64,000 nucleotides of DNA from Roseibium algicola. Lineage in GTDB: Bacteria; Pseudomonadota; Alphaproteobacteria; Rhizobiales; Stappiaceae. Of the stretch, positions 44,357-55,489 are shown piece by piece. The stretch is from the NCBI RefSeq assembly GCF_001999245.1, contig NZ_CP019630.1, positions 2,170,001 through 2,234,000 of the forward strand, given 5' to 3'. Under the pieces are notes generated by a model. It was given only the letters and a program-made list of their open reading frames with translations. It searched no databases and had not been told where the DNA came from. The translations under genes and the position numbers were made by a program. Numbering within the stretch: position 1 is the first letter of the stretch; each line of letters begins with the position of its first letter.

Positions 44357-44749
44357 TGCCCTGCCAGAAATGCATTTGTGTGCTTCGCGCCTGATGATTG
44401 AGCCAGAAACCACGAAAATGCGTAACAGAACCTTCCGTCCGCACAGTGGACCTTGCAACACTCCGCGCCATCCACTCCCGGACGGACTTGGCAACAACGA
44501 CTAGCAAGTCTGACCCGGGGCTGACCTCCCTGCACTGTGGCAGCAATTAAGCACTTTTTGCATTTACATTAGAAGTCACAGAACAAACCAAAGACAAGTG
44601 GCTCTAAGATGGGTCTCAATATTTTTGCGCATCGTCAGACGTAAACCGGATCACACGATAGGAAGCCACGACAGGACGCCTTTAGACCGAAGTAATCACC
44701 CCTGCACCACGCACAAAAAGAAGCCTCTCCACACAAAAGGTGCCTCTGA

Positions 44750-44770
44750 TCGCGATTGGGGCAATCGCGA
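44750..44770. promoter_or_regulatory. perfect 9-bp inverted repeat upstream of the catabolic operon
   Basis: TCGCGATTG and CAATCGCGA (44750-44758 and 44762-44770) with a GGG spacer lie 67 bp upstream of the first catabolic gene. The symmetry and position suggest a regulator-binding site. The regulator is not identified; the LysR gene at 52263 is one candidate, though LysR sites are usually of another form. Confidence 0.5.
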
Positions 44771-44837
44771 TTGAGAATGTCGCACTGGTCTTACCCGGTG
44801 TTAGCTTTCACGCCTGAAAGCAACAGAGAGGTTTGCC

Positions 44838-45731
44838 ATGCGATTTGGATTTGTCGGACTTGGCCAGATGGGCGCACCGATGGCGTGCAACCTGGCGCGC
44901 ACCAATACCGTCAAGGCTTTTGACACACGCCGCGAAGCCCTGGACGTCGCGGTTGCCGCCGGAGCGGCGGAAGCCGCCTCGGAAAATGACTTTGCCGACG
45001 TGGACGTCCTGATCCTGTGCCTGCCCAACGGCGAGGTCGTCGAAAACATGTTGCTCGAACTTGAAACGGGCATTGCGTCGACCCTGACATCGGGCACGAC
45101 CGTCATCGACACATCTACGATTGAATACGAACGGACCTTGCGTATTTCGCAAGCGCTCCAGGTCCGGGGCATCCGGTTCCTGGATGCACCCGTTTCCGGT
45201 ATGCGCAAGCGGGCTGAAGACGGCACGCTGACCATGATGATCGGCGGAGAGGCCGGTTTGGTCGAGACGCTTCGCCCGGCACTTTCCGCCATGGCGAGCA
45301 ACATCCTGCACACGGGCGCCATCGGTAGCGGCCAACTGACAAAACTGGTCAACCAGCTTCTCTTCGACATTAACGCTGCAGCTCTTGCTGAGATCATGCC
45401 CATGGCCTGCAAACTCGGTCTTGACCCCGCGACCACCGCCAGTGTGATCAATAGTGGAACGGGGCGTAGCTATGCGTCCGAATACTTCCTGCCGCAGATC
45501 CTCGAAGGTGTGTTCGATACCGGATACCCGCTGCAGGCCGCCTACAAGGATCTGGTCAGTGGAGCGGAGATTTCCGCACGTCACCGGATACCGGCTCCGG
45601 TTCTGGCAGCGGCAACCGGAACCTATCAACAGGCGCTTCTGGAAGGGCATGGCGCGCTCGACAAGGGAGCGATGGTCAAGGTTTTCGAAAGACTGCTGGA
45701 AGTGAGTTGCCGCAAGGAGGCCGAACGATGA
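44838..45731 (+). CDS. 3-hydroxyisobutyrate-dehydrogenase-family oxidoreductase
   Basis: The 297-residue protein has the NAD(P)-binding start MRFGFVGLGQMGAPMACNLA (GxGxMGxxMAxNL), the substrate loop LDAPVSGMRKRAEDGTLTMM, and GSGQLTKLVNQLLF with the catalytic Lys (about 168). These are hallmarks of the beta-hydroxyacid dehydrogenase family, which covers 3-hydroxyisobutyrate, tartronate-semialdehyde and L-threonate dehydrogenases. The stop overlaps the ATG of the dehydratase gene by 4 bp. It is the first gene of the plus-strand catabolic operon. It probably acts on a sugar-acid intermediate. Confidence 0.88.
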   Translation: MRFGFVGLGQMGAPMACNLARTNTVKAFDTRREALDVAVAAGAAEAASENDFADVDVLILCLPNGEVVENMLLELETGIASTLTSGTTVIDTSTIEYERTLRISQALQVRGIRFLDAPVSGMRKRAEDGTLTMMIGGEAGLVETLRPALSAMASNILHTGAIGSGQLTKLVNQLLFDINAAALAEIMPMACKLGLDPATTASVINSGTGRSYASEYFLPQILEGVFDTGYPLQAAYKDLVSGAEISARHRIPAPVLAAATGTYQQALLEGHGALDKGAMVKVFERLLEVSCRKEAER

Positions 45732-47434
45732 GCGCAAGCAATGGGATTCGGGGCGGTCTTACCAATTATGGCGACAAGGACTTCGCCGCCTATCTGCGCC
45801 GCTCCTTCGCCAGGTCCATGGGCCTTTCGGGCGAAATGCTCGAAAAACCCATTGTCGGCATCGCGATGACGCCATCCGGTTTCAACAATTGTCACCGTTC
45901 GATGCCGGACCTTGTGGAGGCAGTTTCCCGAGGAGTGCTGGCCGCAGGAGCCCTGCCGCGACCGTTTCCGACGATTTCCCTGGGAGAAGTGTTTCTGAAT
46001 CCGACCAGCATGGTCTACCGCAACCTCATGTCCATGGACACGGAGGAAATGATCCGGGCCCAGCCCATGGACGCCGTTGTGCTGATTGGCGGCTGCGACA
46101 AGACCGTACCGGCGCAACTGATGGGCGCGGTCTCGGCGAATGTTCCAGCGGTGCAGCTCGTGACCGGGCCGATGATGACTGGCCGGCACAGGGGAGAGCG
46201 TCTCGGAGCCTGTACCGACTGCCGCCGTTTCTGGGGCAAATACCGTGCCGGGGAAGTGACGGACGAGGAAATCGGTGACATCGAGGGCCGCCTTGCCACG
46301 ACTTCTGGAACCTGTGCTGTGATGGGCACTGCCAGCACAATGGCCTGTATCGCCGAAACAATCGGCATGTCCCTGCCGGGCACTGCAGCGATCCCGGCGG
46401 TGCATTCCGACCGGATGGTCGCTGCCGAGCGCTCTGGTCGGCTGGCCGTCGAGTTGATTTCCAACCCACGCCGTCCGAGCGAAATTGTCACCTGGAAATC
46501 GGTCGAAAACGCCTTCCGGGTGCTGATGGCCGTCAGTGGCTCGACCAACGCGATCGTGCATCTGACGGCCATCGCCGGACGCCTGGGCATCCGGATCGAT
46601 CAGGACCGCCTGAACAGGATTTCCGATGAGACACCTGTTCTTGTTGACCTTAAGCCCGTCGGAGAAGGCTACATGGAGGACTTCTTCGCTGCCGGAGGCG
46701 TAGGCGCCGTGCTCAGGGAAATCCGCCATCTGCTGCATCTGGACACGGTGGATGTCACCGGCCAGACCCTGGGCGAGCGCTTGTCAGGCGACGCGGATTG
46801 GGTGGACCGCCGCGTCATTCGCCCCTTCGAGGACCCGGTATCCCGTGAAGGCGGACTGATCACCCTGACGGGCAACATCGCGCCGTGCGGGGCCATTTTC
46901 AAACGGGCTGCCGCGACGCCTGGGCTGTTCGAGACCGAGGCGCGTGCGGTGGTGTTCGATGGGCTCGAGGATCTTGCCAATCGGGTCGACGATCCGGATC
47001 TGGACATCGAGGCCAATGACATAATGGTCCTGAAGAATGCCGGCCCGGTCGCCGCGGGCATGCCCGAGGCCGGCTATCTGCCGATCCCGAAAAAACTGGC
47101 CCGACAGGGCGTCAAGGATCTGGTGCGCATTTCCGATGCGCGCATGTCCGGTACCGCATTCGGAACCATCGTCCTGCATATGGCGCCGGAAGCGGCCGTC
47201 GGCGGCCCGCTCGCGGCTGTGCGTGATGGCGATCGCATTCGCCTTTCGGTCAGCGAAAAGCGGATCGACCTTTTGGTGGACGAGGCGGAAATCACGCGCC
47301 GGCTTGCCGAACGCATTCCACCCGCCCCGGCAGGGCGCGGCTATCGCGGTCTTTACAGCCGAACTGTTCTGCAGGCCGACGAAGGCTGCGACTTCGATTT
47401 CCTGACCCACAACGGCTCGCCGAAAGAGAATTGA
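45728..47434 (+). CDS. IlvD/Edd-family dehydratase
   Basis: The ATG at 45728 gives 568 residues. The family signatures are present: GGCDKTVPAQLMGA, ACTDCRRFWGKYRAGEVTDE and SGTCAVMGTASTMACIAETI (cysteines for the iron-sulphur cluster), plus AHSD-like VHSDRMVAAERSG. The length fits dihydroxy-acid and sugar-acid dehydratases such as arabinonate and fuconate dehydratases. It is the second gene of the catabolic operon, overlapping the dehydrogenase gene and directly followed by the SAF-domain dehydrogenase gene. Context favours a sugar-acid substrate over branched-chain amino-acid synthesis. Confidence 0.9.
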   Translation: MSASNGIRGGLTNYGDKDFAAYLRRSFARSMGLSGEMLEKPIVGIAMTPSGFNNCHRSMPDLVEAVSRGVLAAGALPRPFPTISLGEVFLNPTSMVYRNLMSMDTEEMIRAQPMDAVVLIGGCDKTVPAQLMGAVSANVPAVQLVTGPMMTGRHRGERLGACTDCRRFWGKYRAGEVTDEEIGDIEGRLATTSGTCAVMGTASTMACIAETIGMSLPGTAAIPAVHSDRMVAAERSGRLAVELISNPRRPSEIVTWKSVENAFRVLMAVSGSTNAIVHLTAIAGRLGIRIDQDRLNRISDETPVLVDLKPVGEGYMEDFFAAGGVGAVLREIRHLLHLDTVDVTGQTLGERLSGDADWVDRRVIRPFEDPVSREGGLITLTGNIAPCGAIFKRAAATPGLFETEARAVVFDGLEDLANRVDDPDLDIEANDIMVLKNAGPVAAGMPEAGYLPIPKKLARQGVKDLVRISDARMSGTAFGTIVLHMAPEAAVGGPLAAVRDGDRIRLSVSEKRIDLLVDEAEITRRLAERIPPAPAGRGYRGLYSRTVLQADEGCDFDFLTHNGSPKEN

Positions 47435-47435
47435 G

Positions 47436-48788
47436 ATGAACCTTTTTGAAAAAATGCAGGCCCGCGCCGCCGAAGGCCGACCTATTCGTGTAGGGATGAT
47501 CGGTGCGGGCAAGTTCGGCACGATGTTTCTGGCCCAGGCCCTGCGCCTGAAAGGTATTCATATTGCCGGTATCGTCGACCTGAAGCCCGAAACCGCCCGG
47601 TCGAACATGGCTTATGTTGGCTGGCCCGATGAAAGCTTTTCGGCCCGCGACCTCGATATGGCGGTGCGCAGCGGAACGACCTGTGTCAGCGACGACTGGG
47701 AGACCCTGATCGCCCATCCGGGGATCGAGATCATCATCGAGTGCACCGGCAATCCAATGGCTGCCGTCAGCCATTGCCTTCGCGCCTTCGACCACGGAAA
47801 GCACGTTATCAACGTCACGGTCGAGGCGGACGCCTTTGCCGGTCCGGGGCTCGGCGCAAGAGCCCGCAGTGCCGGCGTGATCTATTCCATGGCCTACGGC
47901 GACCAGCCCGCCCTTGCCTGCGATCTTGTGGATTGGGCACGGGCCTGCGGGTTCAACGTCGTTGCGGCCGGCCGGGGGCACAAGTGGCTGCCTCATTACC
48001 GCCGGTCCACTCCGGACACGGTCTGGGACTTCTGGGGGCTGACGCGGGAACAGGCCGAGCGCGGCCGACTGAACCCGAAGATGTTCAATGCGTTTCTTGA
48101 CGGCTCCAAGCCGGCGATCGAAAGCGCGGCGATCGCAAATTGCTGCGGACTGGATGCCCCCGCTGGCGGCCTGGCCTTTCCGCCAGGAGGTATTGACGAC
48201 GTTCCCAACCTGATGCGGCCCGCAAGCGAAGGCGGCGTGCTGGAAAGAAAGGGCATGGTTGAAGTGGCGTCCTGCCTGACCGCCGACGGTCTGCCCATCC
48301 CGCACGACATTCGAAAGGGGGTGTGGGTCTGTTTCGAGGGCGACACGGAGTATCTGCGTAACTGTTTCGAGGAATACAAGGTCGTGACCGACGAGAGCGG
48401 CCGCTACATGTGCAACTACAAGCGCTGGCATCTGATCGGCCTGGAACTGGGCATTTCGGTCGCCTCGGTCGGCCTGCGCGGCGAGCCGACCGGTGTTGCC
48501 ACCGAATTCAGGGCCGATGTCGTTTCCGTCGCCAAGAGGACCCTTTGCAAGGGAGAGGTACTGGACGGCGAAGGTGGCTATACGGTATCCGGCGGCCTGC
48601 GCCCGGCGGATGTATCGGTGCGCGAGGGCTATCTGCCTCTTGGACTCGCCCACGACGTCCGGCTGGTCAACGACGTTGGCGAAGGAGAACCGGTCCGATG
48701 GCGCGATGTTGTCATCGACACGAATTCGGACGCCTACCGTTTGCGCAGGAATATCGAAGCCGGACTTGTCCAAAGCACGGCCGCGTGA
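47436..48788 (+). CDS. homoserine-dehydrogenase-like oxidoreductase with C-terminal SAF domain
   Basis: The 450-residue protein starts 1 base after the dehydratase stop. The N-terminal Rossmann domain is clear in RVGMIGAGKFGTMFLAQALR, with IIECTGNPMAAVSHCLRAFD further in. The C-terminal 110 residues carry a SAF-like domain: TVSGGLRPADVSVREGYLPL, as in the flagellar FlgA and sialic-acid-synthase family. This two-domain type is often annotated as a predicted homoserine dehydrogenase with SAF and is common in sugar-acid and branched-polyol clusters. A perfect terminator follows it. The substrate is unknown. Confidence 0.85.
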   Translation: MNLFEKMQARAAEGRPIRVGMIGAGKFGTMFLAQALRLKGIHIAGIVDLKPETARSNMAYVGWPDESFSARDLDMAVRSGTTCVSDDWETLIAHPGIEIIIECTGNPMAAVSHCLRAFDHGKHVINVTVEADAFAGPGLGARARSAGVIYSMAYGDQPALACDLVDWARACGFNVVAAGRGHKWLPHYRRSTPDTVWDFWGLTREQAERGRLNPKMFNAFLDGSKPAIESAAIANCCGLDAPAGGLAFPPGGIDDVPNLMRPASEGGVLERKGMVEVASCLTADGLPIPHDIRKGVWVCFEGDTEYLRNCFEEYKVVTDESGRYMCNYKRWHLIGLELGISVASVGLRGEPTGVATEFRADVVSVAKRTLCKGEVLDGEGGYTVSGGLRPADVSVREGYLPLGLAHDVRLVNDVGEGEPVRWRDVVIDTNSDAYRLRRNIEAGLVQSTAA

Positions 48789-48820
48789 AGCGGCAGAAAT
48801 AACGGAGGACACCCGGAAAG

Positions 48821-48853
48821 AGCCCGCGGCACATCGGATGCCGCGGGCTTTTT
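48821..48853 (+). terminator. rho-independent terminator between enzyme and transporter genes
   Basis: Perfect 11-bp arms AGCCCGCGGCA (48821-48831) and TGCCGCGGGCT (48839-48849) are followed by TTTTTG. It separates the three enzyme genes from the TRAP transporter genes, which may need their own promoter, or it may act as an attenuator. Confidence 0.85.
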
Positions 48854-48978
48854 GTTCTTTTGCAGTGGATGCGAGCAGGCATCGTCAGGCGCGATGGGTC
48901 CGTTATCGAAGCAATTCTGGGCTTCGCGCGGTCGTTGGCAGATCCTTTCCGGGCAAAGGAGCTCAAGGGAGGAACACC

Positions 48979-49974
48979 ATGAAACTCACCCGGCGTGCCA
49001 TGTTGAAGACGGCTGCCGCGGCATCGACCATCCTGGCGATGCCTGCGATTGCAGCCAATCGAATTACCGTTCAGGTCAATACCACGATGAAACCCGGCGG
49101 ATCGGAAGAAGCCGGCATCCTCAGGTTCAGGTCCGCTCTGGAGGACCTGTCTCCGGGCCGATTCGAGGTCGTGCCGTTTTTGAGCGGACAGCTGGGCGGC
49201 GAAAATGCGGTTCTGGAACTTCTGAACATCGGCGAGACGCAGATCTCGCTCACCGGAGGCAACTGGCGGGCGCAATATGCGCCCGAATACGACCCGATCT
49301 CGATCCCCTTCCTGTTTCCGAACGGGCCGTCGGTCGAAGCTTTCATGAATACGGCTTCCGGCGGAAATCTCCGCCAGGCCGGTCGGGACAAGGGCGGGAT
49401 CATTGAGCTGGGTGCCCAGATGCGTGCCCCGCGCCACATGACGGCGAACCGCGCGATCATGACGCCAGTCGACCTCGAGGGCTTCCGTCTGCGGCTTCCC
49501 GGCATTCCGGTCTGGGTGGACGTGTGGAGCACGCTCGGAGCCCAGACCGTCATCGTCCCGGCAACCGAGATTTACCTCGCCATGCAGACCGGACAGGTGG
49601 ACGGGCACGAAAACTCGCTGGTCTCGCCATATTCCCGAAAGCTCTATGAAGTGCAGTCTCACCTCATCCTGACCGGGCACGTGCATTTCCCCTGGCACTG
49701 GGTCGCATCCGCATCGTGGTTCTCCGGTCTTGCGCCGGAAGACCGGGCGGCGCTCAAGGCTGCGGTGCAGATCGCCCGTAGGGAAGGCACCAGGGTGGAA
49801 GCCGAAAAGGACGCGTTCTATCTGGAGGAGCTGAAGAAGCACGGCATGGTGGTGATCGAACCGGATGTCGCTGCCTTCAAGTCGACAGCAAAACCCGCCA
49901 TCGACAAGGCCCTATCCGCGCTGGCGGACGGCGTCATCGCGGATGTCGAGGCCTCCATCGCCAACAATTCCTGA
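48979..49974 (+). CDS. TRAP transporter solute-binding protein (DctP type)
   Basis: The ATG at 48979 has GGAGGAAC upstream and gives 331 residues. A twin-arginine-like signal is seen: LTRRAMLKTAAAASTILAMP. The DctP fold motifs follow, including VPFLSGQLGGENAVLELLNI, and RLPGIPVWVDVWSTLGAQ with the conserved Arg (about 170) that binds a carboxylate. Related proteins bind dicarboxylates or sugar acids. The two membrane subunits follow immediately. The ligand is predicted to be an acidic sugar or similar carboxylate, matching the enzymes upstream. Confidence 0.92.
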   Translation: MKLTRRAMLKTAAAASTILAMPAIAANRITVQVNTTMKPGGSEEAGILRFRSALEDLSPGRFEVVPFLSGQLGGENAVLELLNIGETQISLTGGNWRAQYAPEYDPISIPFLFPNGPSVEAFMNTASGGNLRQAGRDKGGIIELGAQMRAPRHMTANRAIMTPVDLEGFRLRLPGIPVWVDVWSTLGAQTVIVPATEIYLAMQTGQVDGHENSLVSPYSRKLYEVQSHLILTGHVHFPWHWVASASWFSGLAPEDRAALKAAVQIARREGTRVEAEKDAFYLEELKKHGMVVIEPDVAAFKSTAKPAIDKALSALADGVIADVEASIANNS

Positions 49975-50039
49975 TCCATTGTCTGGCCCGCCGAAGGTTC
50001 GGAGGGCCGGACAATCCTGCTGCATATTCGGAGGCATTG

Positions 50040-50570
50040 ATGCAGACAGAACATGTATTTCTCGGCGAAAGGGACCGTTCGCGGCGGACGGCGGAAACGC
50101 TGCAACACGCCTTGGTAACGGTCACCGATATCCTGTCCGGAACCCTGCTCATGAGCCTGGTTGGCCTGCTGGTTCTGTCGATCCTGTCACGGGACCTGCT
50201 GCACGTGCCAATTCCCTGGCTTGAGGAGATCGCGACACTTGTGACGATTTATGCCGTCGCCTTCGCCTCTATAGGCGCCTGGACGCGCGGTGCCCATATC
50301 GCGGTCGAACTGGTGCCGCTGTCTATCAAGGGACGCTGGCACGACCGGTATGGCGTCTTCCTGCAGCTATTTTCGCTGGCCTTCCTCTGTCTCACCGCAT
50401 GGGGTGCCTTCGAGATGATGGAGCGCAGCGTCAACAACCGGACTACGGCACTGTCGCTGAGCTTCTCGATCTATTACGGCGGCCTCCTGCTGGGCTTTGC
50501 GGGCATGGCCCTGGCATCCTTCCTCCGGCTTTGGAGCGCCTTCTCCAACTCAAGTAACCCGAAAGACTGA
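50040..50570 (+). CDS. TRAP transporter small permease (DctQ type)
   Basis: The ATG at 50040 gives 176 residues with four membrane segments: LMSLVGLLVLSILSRDLL, IATLVTIYAVAFASIGAW, VFLQLFSLAFLCLTAWGAFE and YYGGLLLGFAGMALASFLRL. This is the standard DctQ layout. It lies between the binding-protein gene and the large permease gene and is closely linked to the latter (6 bp). It should be a subunit of the same Na+-coupled importer. Confidence 0.9.
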   Translation: MQTEHVFLGERDRSRRTAETLQHALVTVTDILSGTLLMSLVGLLVLSILSRDLLHVPIPWLEEIATLVTIYAVAFASIGAWTRGAHIAVELVPLSIKGRWHDRYGVFLQLFSLAFLCLTAWGAFEMMERSVNNRTTALSLSFSIYYGGLLLGFAGMALASFLRLWSAFSNSSNPKD

Positions 50571-50576
50571 CCGGCC

Positions 50577-51863
50577 ATGGAAATCTTCCTTCCCTTCGTT
50601 TGCGGACTCATCCTGTTCATGGCCCTGGGTCTGCCTGTCTTCGTTGCGCTCGGCACAACCTGCCTGTTGGCGTTGGCGGTAACGTCGGCAACTGGCGGAC
50701 TGCCGGTCGAACTGATGTCACTGAAGATCACGCAGACATTGAACAGCTTTCCGCTGCTCGCCATTCCGCTGTTCATCCTGGCGGCCAACCTGTTGAACCG
50801 GGGCAGCGCAACGACGCGGATCTTCGATTTCGCCAACGTCCTCGTCGGCTTCGTCCGCGGTGGGCTTGGGCATGTGAACGTTGTTGCCAGCATGATTTTT
50901 GCCGGCATGTCCGGAACGGCTTCAGCCGATGCCGCCGGTCTCGGCGCGCTGGAAATCCGGGCAATGAGCGAAAAGGGCTACAATCTCAGCTACAGTACCG
51001 GCATCACCGCTGCCTCCAGCGTGATTGGGCCGATCATTCCGCCGAGTGTCGCCATGCTGGTCTACGGCTGGCAGGCCGATGTCAGCGTCGGCGACCTTTT
51101 TCTCGGCGGATTTGTTCCCGGGCTGCTGATGGCGGGCCTGTTGATGGCGACCACTTTCCTCATGTCTTATCGCGTGGAAATGCCGACGCGACCGCTGCCC
51201 TCGCCGCGCGAGGTTTTTCAGACCGGTCATCGCGCGATGTTGCCCATGTTCACGCCGTTGATCATTGTCGGCGGCATCTGGAGCGGTGTTTTTTCTCCAA
51301 CCGAAGCCGGTGCGGTCGCCTGTTTCTATGCGATGGTGCTCGGTATTGCCGTTTACCGGGACGTAAAGGTCTCAGATCTTTTCCGGGTTTTTGTCCACAG
51401 CATGGAATTCAGCGCCGTCATCCTGCTGATCATTGCCATCTCCGGTTTTTACGGCTGGCTTCTGGTCCGCCTGCAGGTACCGCAAACTCTCGCGTCCAGT
51501 CTGATCGCTATCGGACTTCCGCCGATATTGCTGCTGCTTATCCTGATGGTTTTCTTCATTCTCGTCGGCTGTTTCATGTCGGTGATCGAAAGCGTGCTGA
51601 TCCTGACGCCGATCCTGGTGCCGGCGGTGTCTGCGACCGGAATCGATCCGCTGTTCTTCGGCGTCTTCATGGTCATCACCCTGTCGGTCGGTGTGATCAC
51701 GCCGCCCTTCGGAACGGTGCTTTACATTCTGGTGCCAATCACAGGGCTGCGCTTCGAGAAGGTGGTTCTGGCCGTCCTGCCTTTCCTCGTGCCGATCTTG
51801 CTGACGATCCTCCTGGTTCTGATCTTCCCGCAGATAGTCTTGACCCTGCCAGGGTTGTTTTGA
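50577..51863 (+). CDS. TRAP transporter large permease (DctM type)
   Basis: The 428-residue protein has about 12 hydrophobic segments. Hallmarks of the DctM family include FPLLAIPLFILAANLLNRG, VASMIFAGMSGTASADAAGL, SVIGPIIPPSVAMLVYGW and MVITLSVGVITPPFGTVLYI. It is the ion-coupled membrane subunit of the importer that starts at 48979. The stop lies 11 bp before a VOC-family gene, and all are probably co-transcribed. Confidence 0.93.
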   Translation: MEIFLPFVCGLILFMALGLPVFVALGTTCLLALAVTSATGGLPVELMSLKITQTLNSFPLLAIPLFILAANLLNRGSATTRIFDFANVLVGFVRGGLGHVNVVASMIFAGMSGTASADAAGLGALEIRAMSEKGYNLSYSTGITAASSVIGPIIPPSVAMLVYGWQADVSVGDLFLGGFVPGLLMAGLLMATTFLMSYRVEMPTRPLPSPREVFQTGHRAMLPMFTPLIIVGGIWSGVFSPTEAGAVACFYAMVLGIAVYRDVKVSDLFRVFVHSMEFSAVILLIIAISGFYGWLLVRLQVPQTLASSLIAIGLPPILLLLILMVFFILVGCFMSVIESVLILTPILVPAVSATGIDPLFFGVFMVITLSVGVITPPFGTVLYILVPITGLRFEKVVLAVLPFLVPILLTILLVLIFPQIVLTLPGLF

Positions 51864-51874
51864 CGGAGGGTGCC

Positions 51875-52262
51875 ATGACCATAGACTGGACAGCGATAGA
51901 CCATGTGGTGATCACCTGCGCCGACGTTGAACGCTCAGTTGCCTTTTACGGCGACGTGCTCGGCATGCGAGCGGAATTCCTTGCCGACGGGCGCATCGAG
52001 ATTCATTTCGGCCGCTGCAAAATGAACCTTCAGCCTGCCGGGCGAGCTTTTGGCCCCCTGCGGAATGCAGGAAGGAGCTGGAGCGCCAACATTTGTTTGC
52101 TGGTTGAAAACGGTCTCGATCCGGCCATGCACCGGCTGCGACGGCACGGCATTCGCATCGAGGAGGGGCCGGTCGAAAAGATTGGGACGCTTGGACCGAT
52201 CACGTCAATTTATGTCTATGATCCGGACGACAATCTCATCGAGATAAGCGAGTACCGGAGCA

Positions 52263-52270
<8 letters not shown>
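51875..52270 (+). CDS. VOC-family (glyoxalase-like) protein
   Basis: The ATG at 51875 gives 131 residues with one betaalphabetabetabeta module pair: DHVVITCADVERSVAFYGDV at the start and [17 protein letters not shown] at the end. The metal-ligand pattern (His early, Glu near the C-terminus) fits glyoxalase-I-like or epimerase-like VOC proteins. It follows the TRAP genes and ends within the start of the LysR gene (8 bp overlap). A related VOC gene lies on the other side of LysR. It may isomerise or detoxify an intermediate of the pathway. Confidence 0.85.
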
Positions 52271-53655
<1,385 letters not shown>

Positions 53656-53676
53656 ACTATTGATTTTCAACGAGAA

Positions 53677-55371
53677 CTGACTCGGCACTTCGACCGCGAA
53701 TTGGCTCCGACTCACATTTGCCGCTATTTGAAGGCAGGCTTTTGCTGACTCGCAGGAGGACCCGCTAATGCGACATTGAATTCCGCACGCGAGTCTCGCG
53801 CCTGACGGCTTTTCAGTAGATGACGTGAAAGTACCAGCGGACGGCGTTCAAATTCAGTTGCGGTCGCCGCAGCCCTTGGGAAGATGTCCGGACTGCGGAC
53901 GAGTGAGCCCGAGAGTTCAAAACCGATATGTGCGCCGACCTGCTGATCTTCCGCTTTCTGGTCGCCGTGTACTATTGACAATAGCCGCGCGTCGCTTCTG
54001 GTGCTATGCGGTCGGCGCATCTTCTGCGAGCAGTTCGATGGCAGTGTATTTGCTCACTATGGTCGGTGTATTCAGCGGCTGGAAACAATCGTCCACCATC
54101 TTGGCCTGGTACTCGGCGGCAGACCGGCCGCCGCCTTTGCCAACCGCCTCATGATGCCAGTGAGCAACGACACGCTGCTGCGAGTGGTTCGCCGGCGTAT
54201 TGCCGATCACTGCGATGATCTCACTGTCATAAGCATTGATGACTTTGCCTTGCGACGTGGCCAGACCTACGGCACATTCGTTTGCGACCTGCCGCGTCGG
54301 AGGCCTGTCATCCTCTTGCGGGTCGCGCGCTGGATACATCTCGGTCATGGCTGGCCCAGCATCAGTCGATATCGATCGTCGCTCGCGACCGGGGTGACGG
54401 CTACGGCGAGGCCATCACGAAGGCCCTGCCTGATGCGGAGCAGGTCGCCGACCGTTGGCATCCGAAGGAGATTTCCAGCCGGGCCTTTCTTGATTCTGTC
54501 AGCAGATCGATGCGCCAGATCAGGCAGACGGTCGGCAGCAATGTCGTTGACCCCAAGCTTTTGACTTATGCGGAAAAGTTGCAACACGAGGGTTATCTGC
54601 GCCGCCAGGAAACGAATGAAGCGATCCGGGAGCTGTCGAAAAAAGGGCGCCCCCATTCGGCAGATCGTGCGGCAAACCGGTCATAGCCGCAAGCTTGTCC
54701 GCGACGTATCTAGAGGCCAGCGCCTCGATGTCTTTTGAACACGGCCCAGCTCGCTCGATAGCTAGCTGCCGTGACTTAACAGCCGCTGGGACGAAGGGTT
54801 CGAAACGCCTTGGCACTTTGGCGCGAGATGCGAGAGAAGGGCTTTCCAGGGCAAAGCGGTGTCGTCTCGCAATGGGCGCAGCGCCGGCGGATGGCAGAGA
54901 AGGCCAACCAGAGTGAGCTCGCCCGAACGCCATCCGCGAGGGCTATCGCTCGGTTGATGACTGCCGCACGCAATGATTTGGCGAAGTCCGAGGCAGTCCT
55001 GGTGGCGGCGATTGTAATGAGTGTTCCGGAACTGGTGGCCGCGCGCGACGCCATTGGCGACTTCCAATCCATGATTCGTTCGAAGACAACACACAGGCTT
55101 GATGACTGGCTTGAAGCAGCCAAGAACAGCTTAGTCGGATTCTTCGCCAACAGCGTCGAAAAGGATATCGACGCCGTCCGAAATGCCATCATCTCTCCTT
55201 GGTCGAATGGGCAAACCGAGGGACAGATCACGCGCCTGAAGCTCATCAAACGCCAAATGTACGGCGGAGCAAAACTCGATCTATTGCAGGCGCAATTGAT
55301 TGGCGCTTCCTAACAGCCTTTCATCAGAAAAAGTGCGCCAGAGCCAGTTCTCGGTCGAAATACCCGGTCAT
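53677..55371. mobile_element. decayed ISL3-family insertion sequence
   Basis: Imperfect terminal inverted repeats of about 40 bp border a transposase pseudogene. The left one (about 53677-53718, TGACTCGGCACTTCGACCGC) matches the right one read on the minus strand (55371-55330, TGACCGGGTATTTCGACCGA). Exact ends and target duplication were not determined. The right end abuts the first codons of a second ardC leader copy, so the element probably inserted into, or recombined with, an ardC-like locus. Confidence 0.7.
53824..55313 (+). pseudogene. ISL3-family transposase, multiply frameshifted
   Basis: The transposase is spread over three frames. An N-terminal zinc-ribbon part (GRCPDCGRVSPRVQNRYVRR) lies in frame to about 54000. 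The first catalytic Asp region follows (LTVISIDDFALRRGQTYGTF), then in a new frame ISIVARDRGDGYGEAITKAL. The C-terminal end carries WSNGQTEGQITRLKLIKRQM with the catalytic Glu. Frame breaks lie near 54000, 54310 and 54650, with stops around 54720-54780. All three DDE residues exist but no complete protein can be made. Confidence 0.75.
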
Positions 55372-55401
55372 TTCTCCGCGAAGATCAGCATTTCTGGACA
55401 T

Positions 55402-55489
55402 CGCGGTTCTCCGCGACGGGCGCCGGAAATCACTTCTCCAGCTTCCGACCCGTCACGGCAAACCCAGTCCGCACTCTCACTCTCAGGGG
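55402..55489 (-). ncRNA. orphan radC RNA-type leader (ardC leader copy)
   Basis: The minus strand reads CCTGAGAGTGAGAGTGCGGA, GCCGTGACGGGTCGGAAGC and GGCGCCCGTCGCGGAGAACC, followed by ATG TCC AGA. This matches the ardC leader at 32671-32757, including the first three codons of ardC, and similarity continues upstream to about 55560. Then the ISL3 element interrupts the gene. It is a fossil of a second ardC locus or of rearrangement between the two. Confidence 0.65.
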
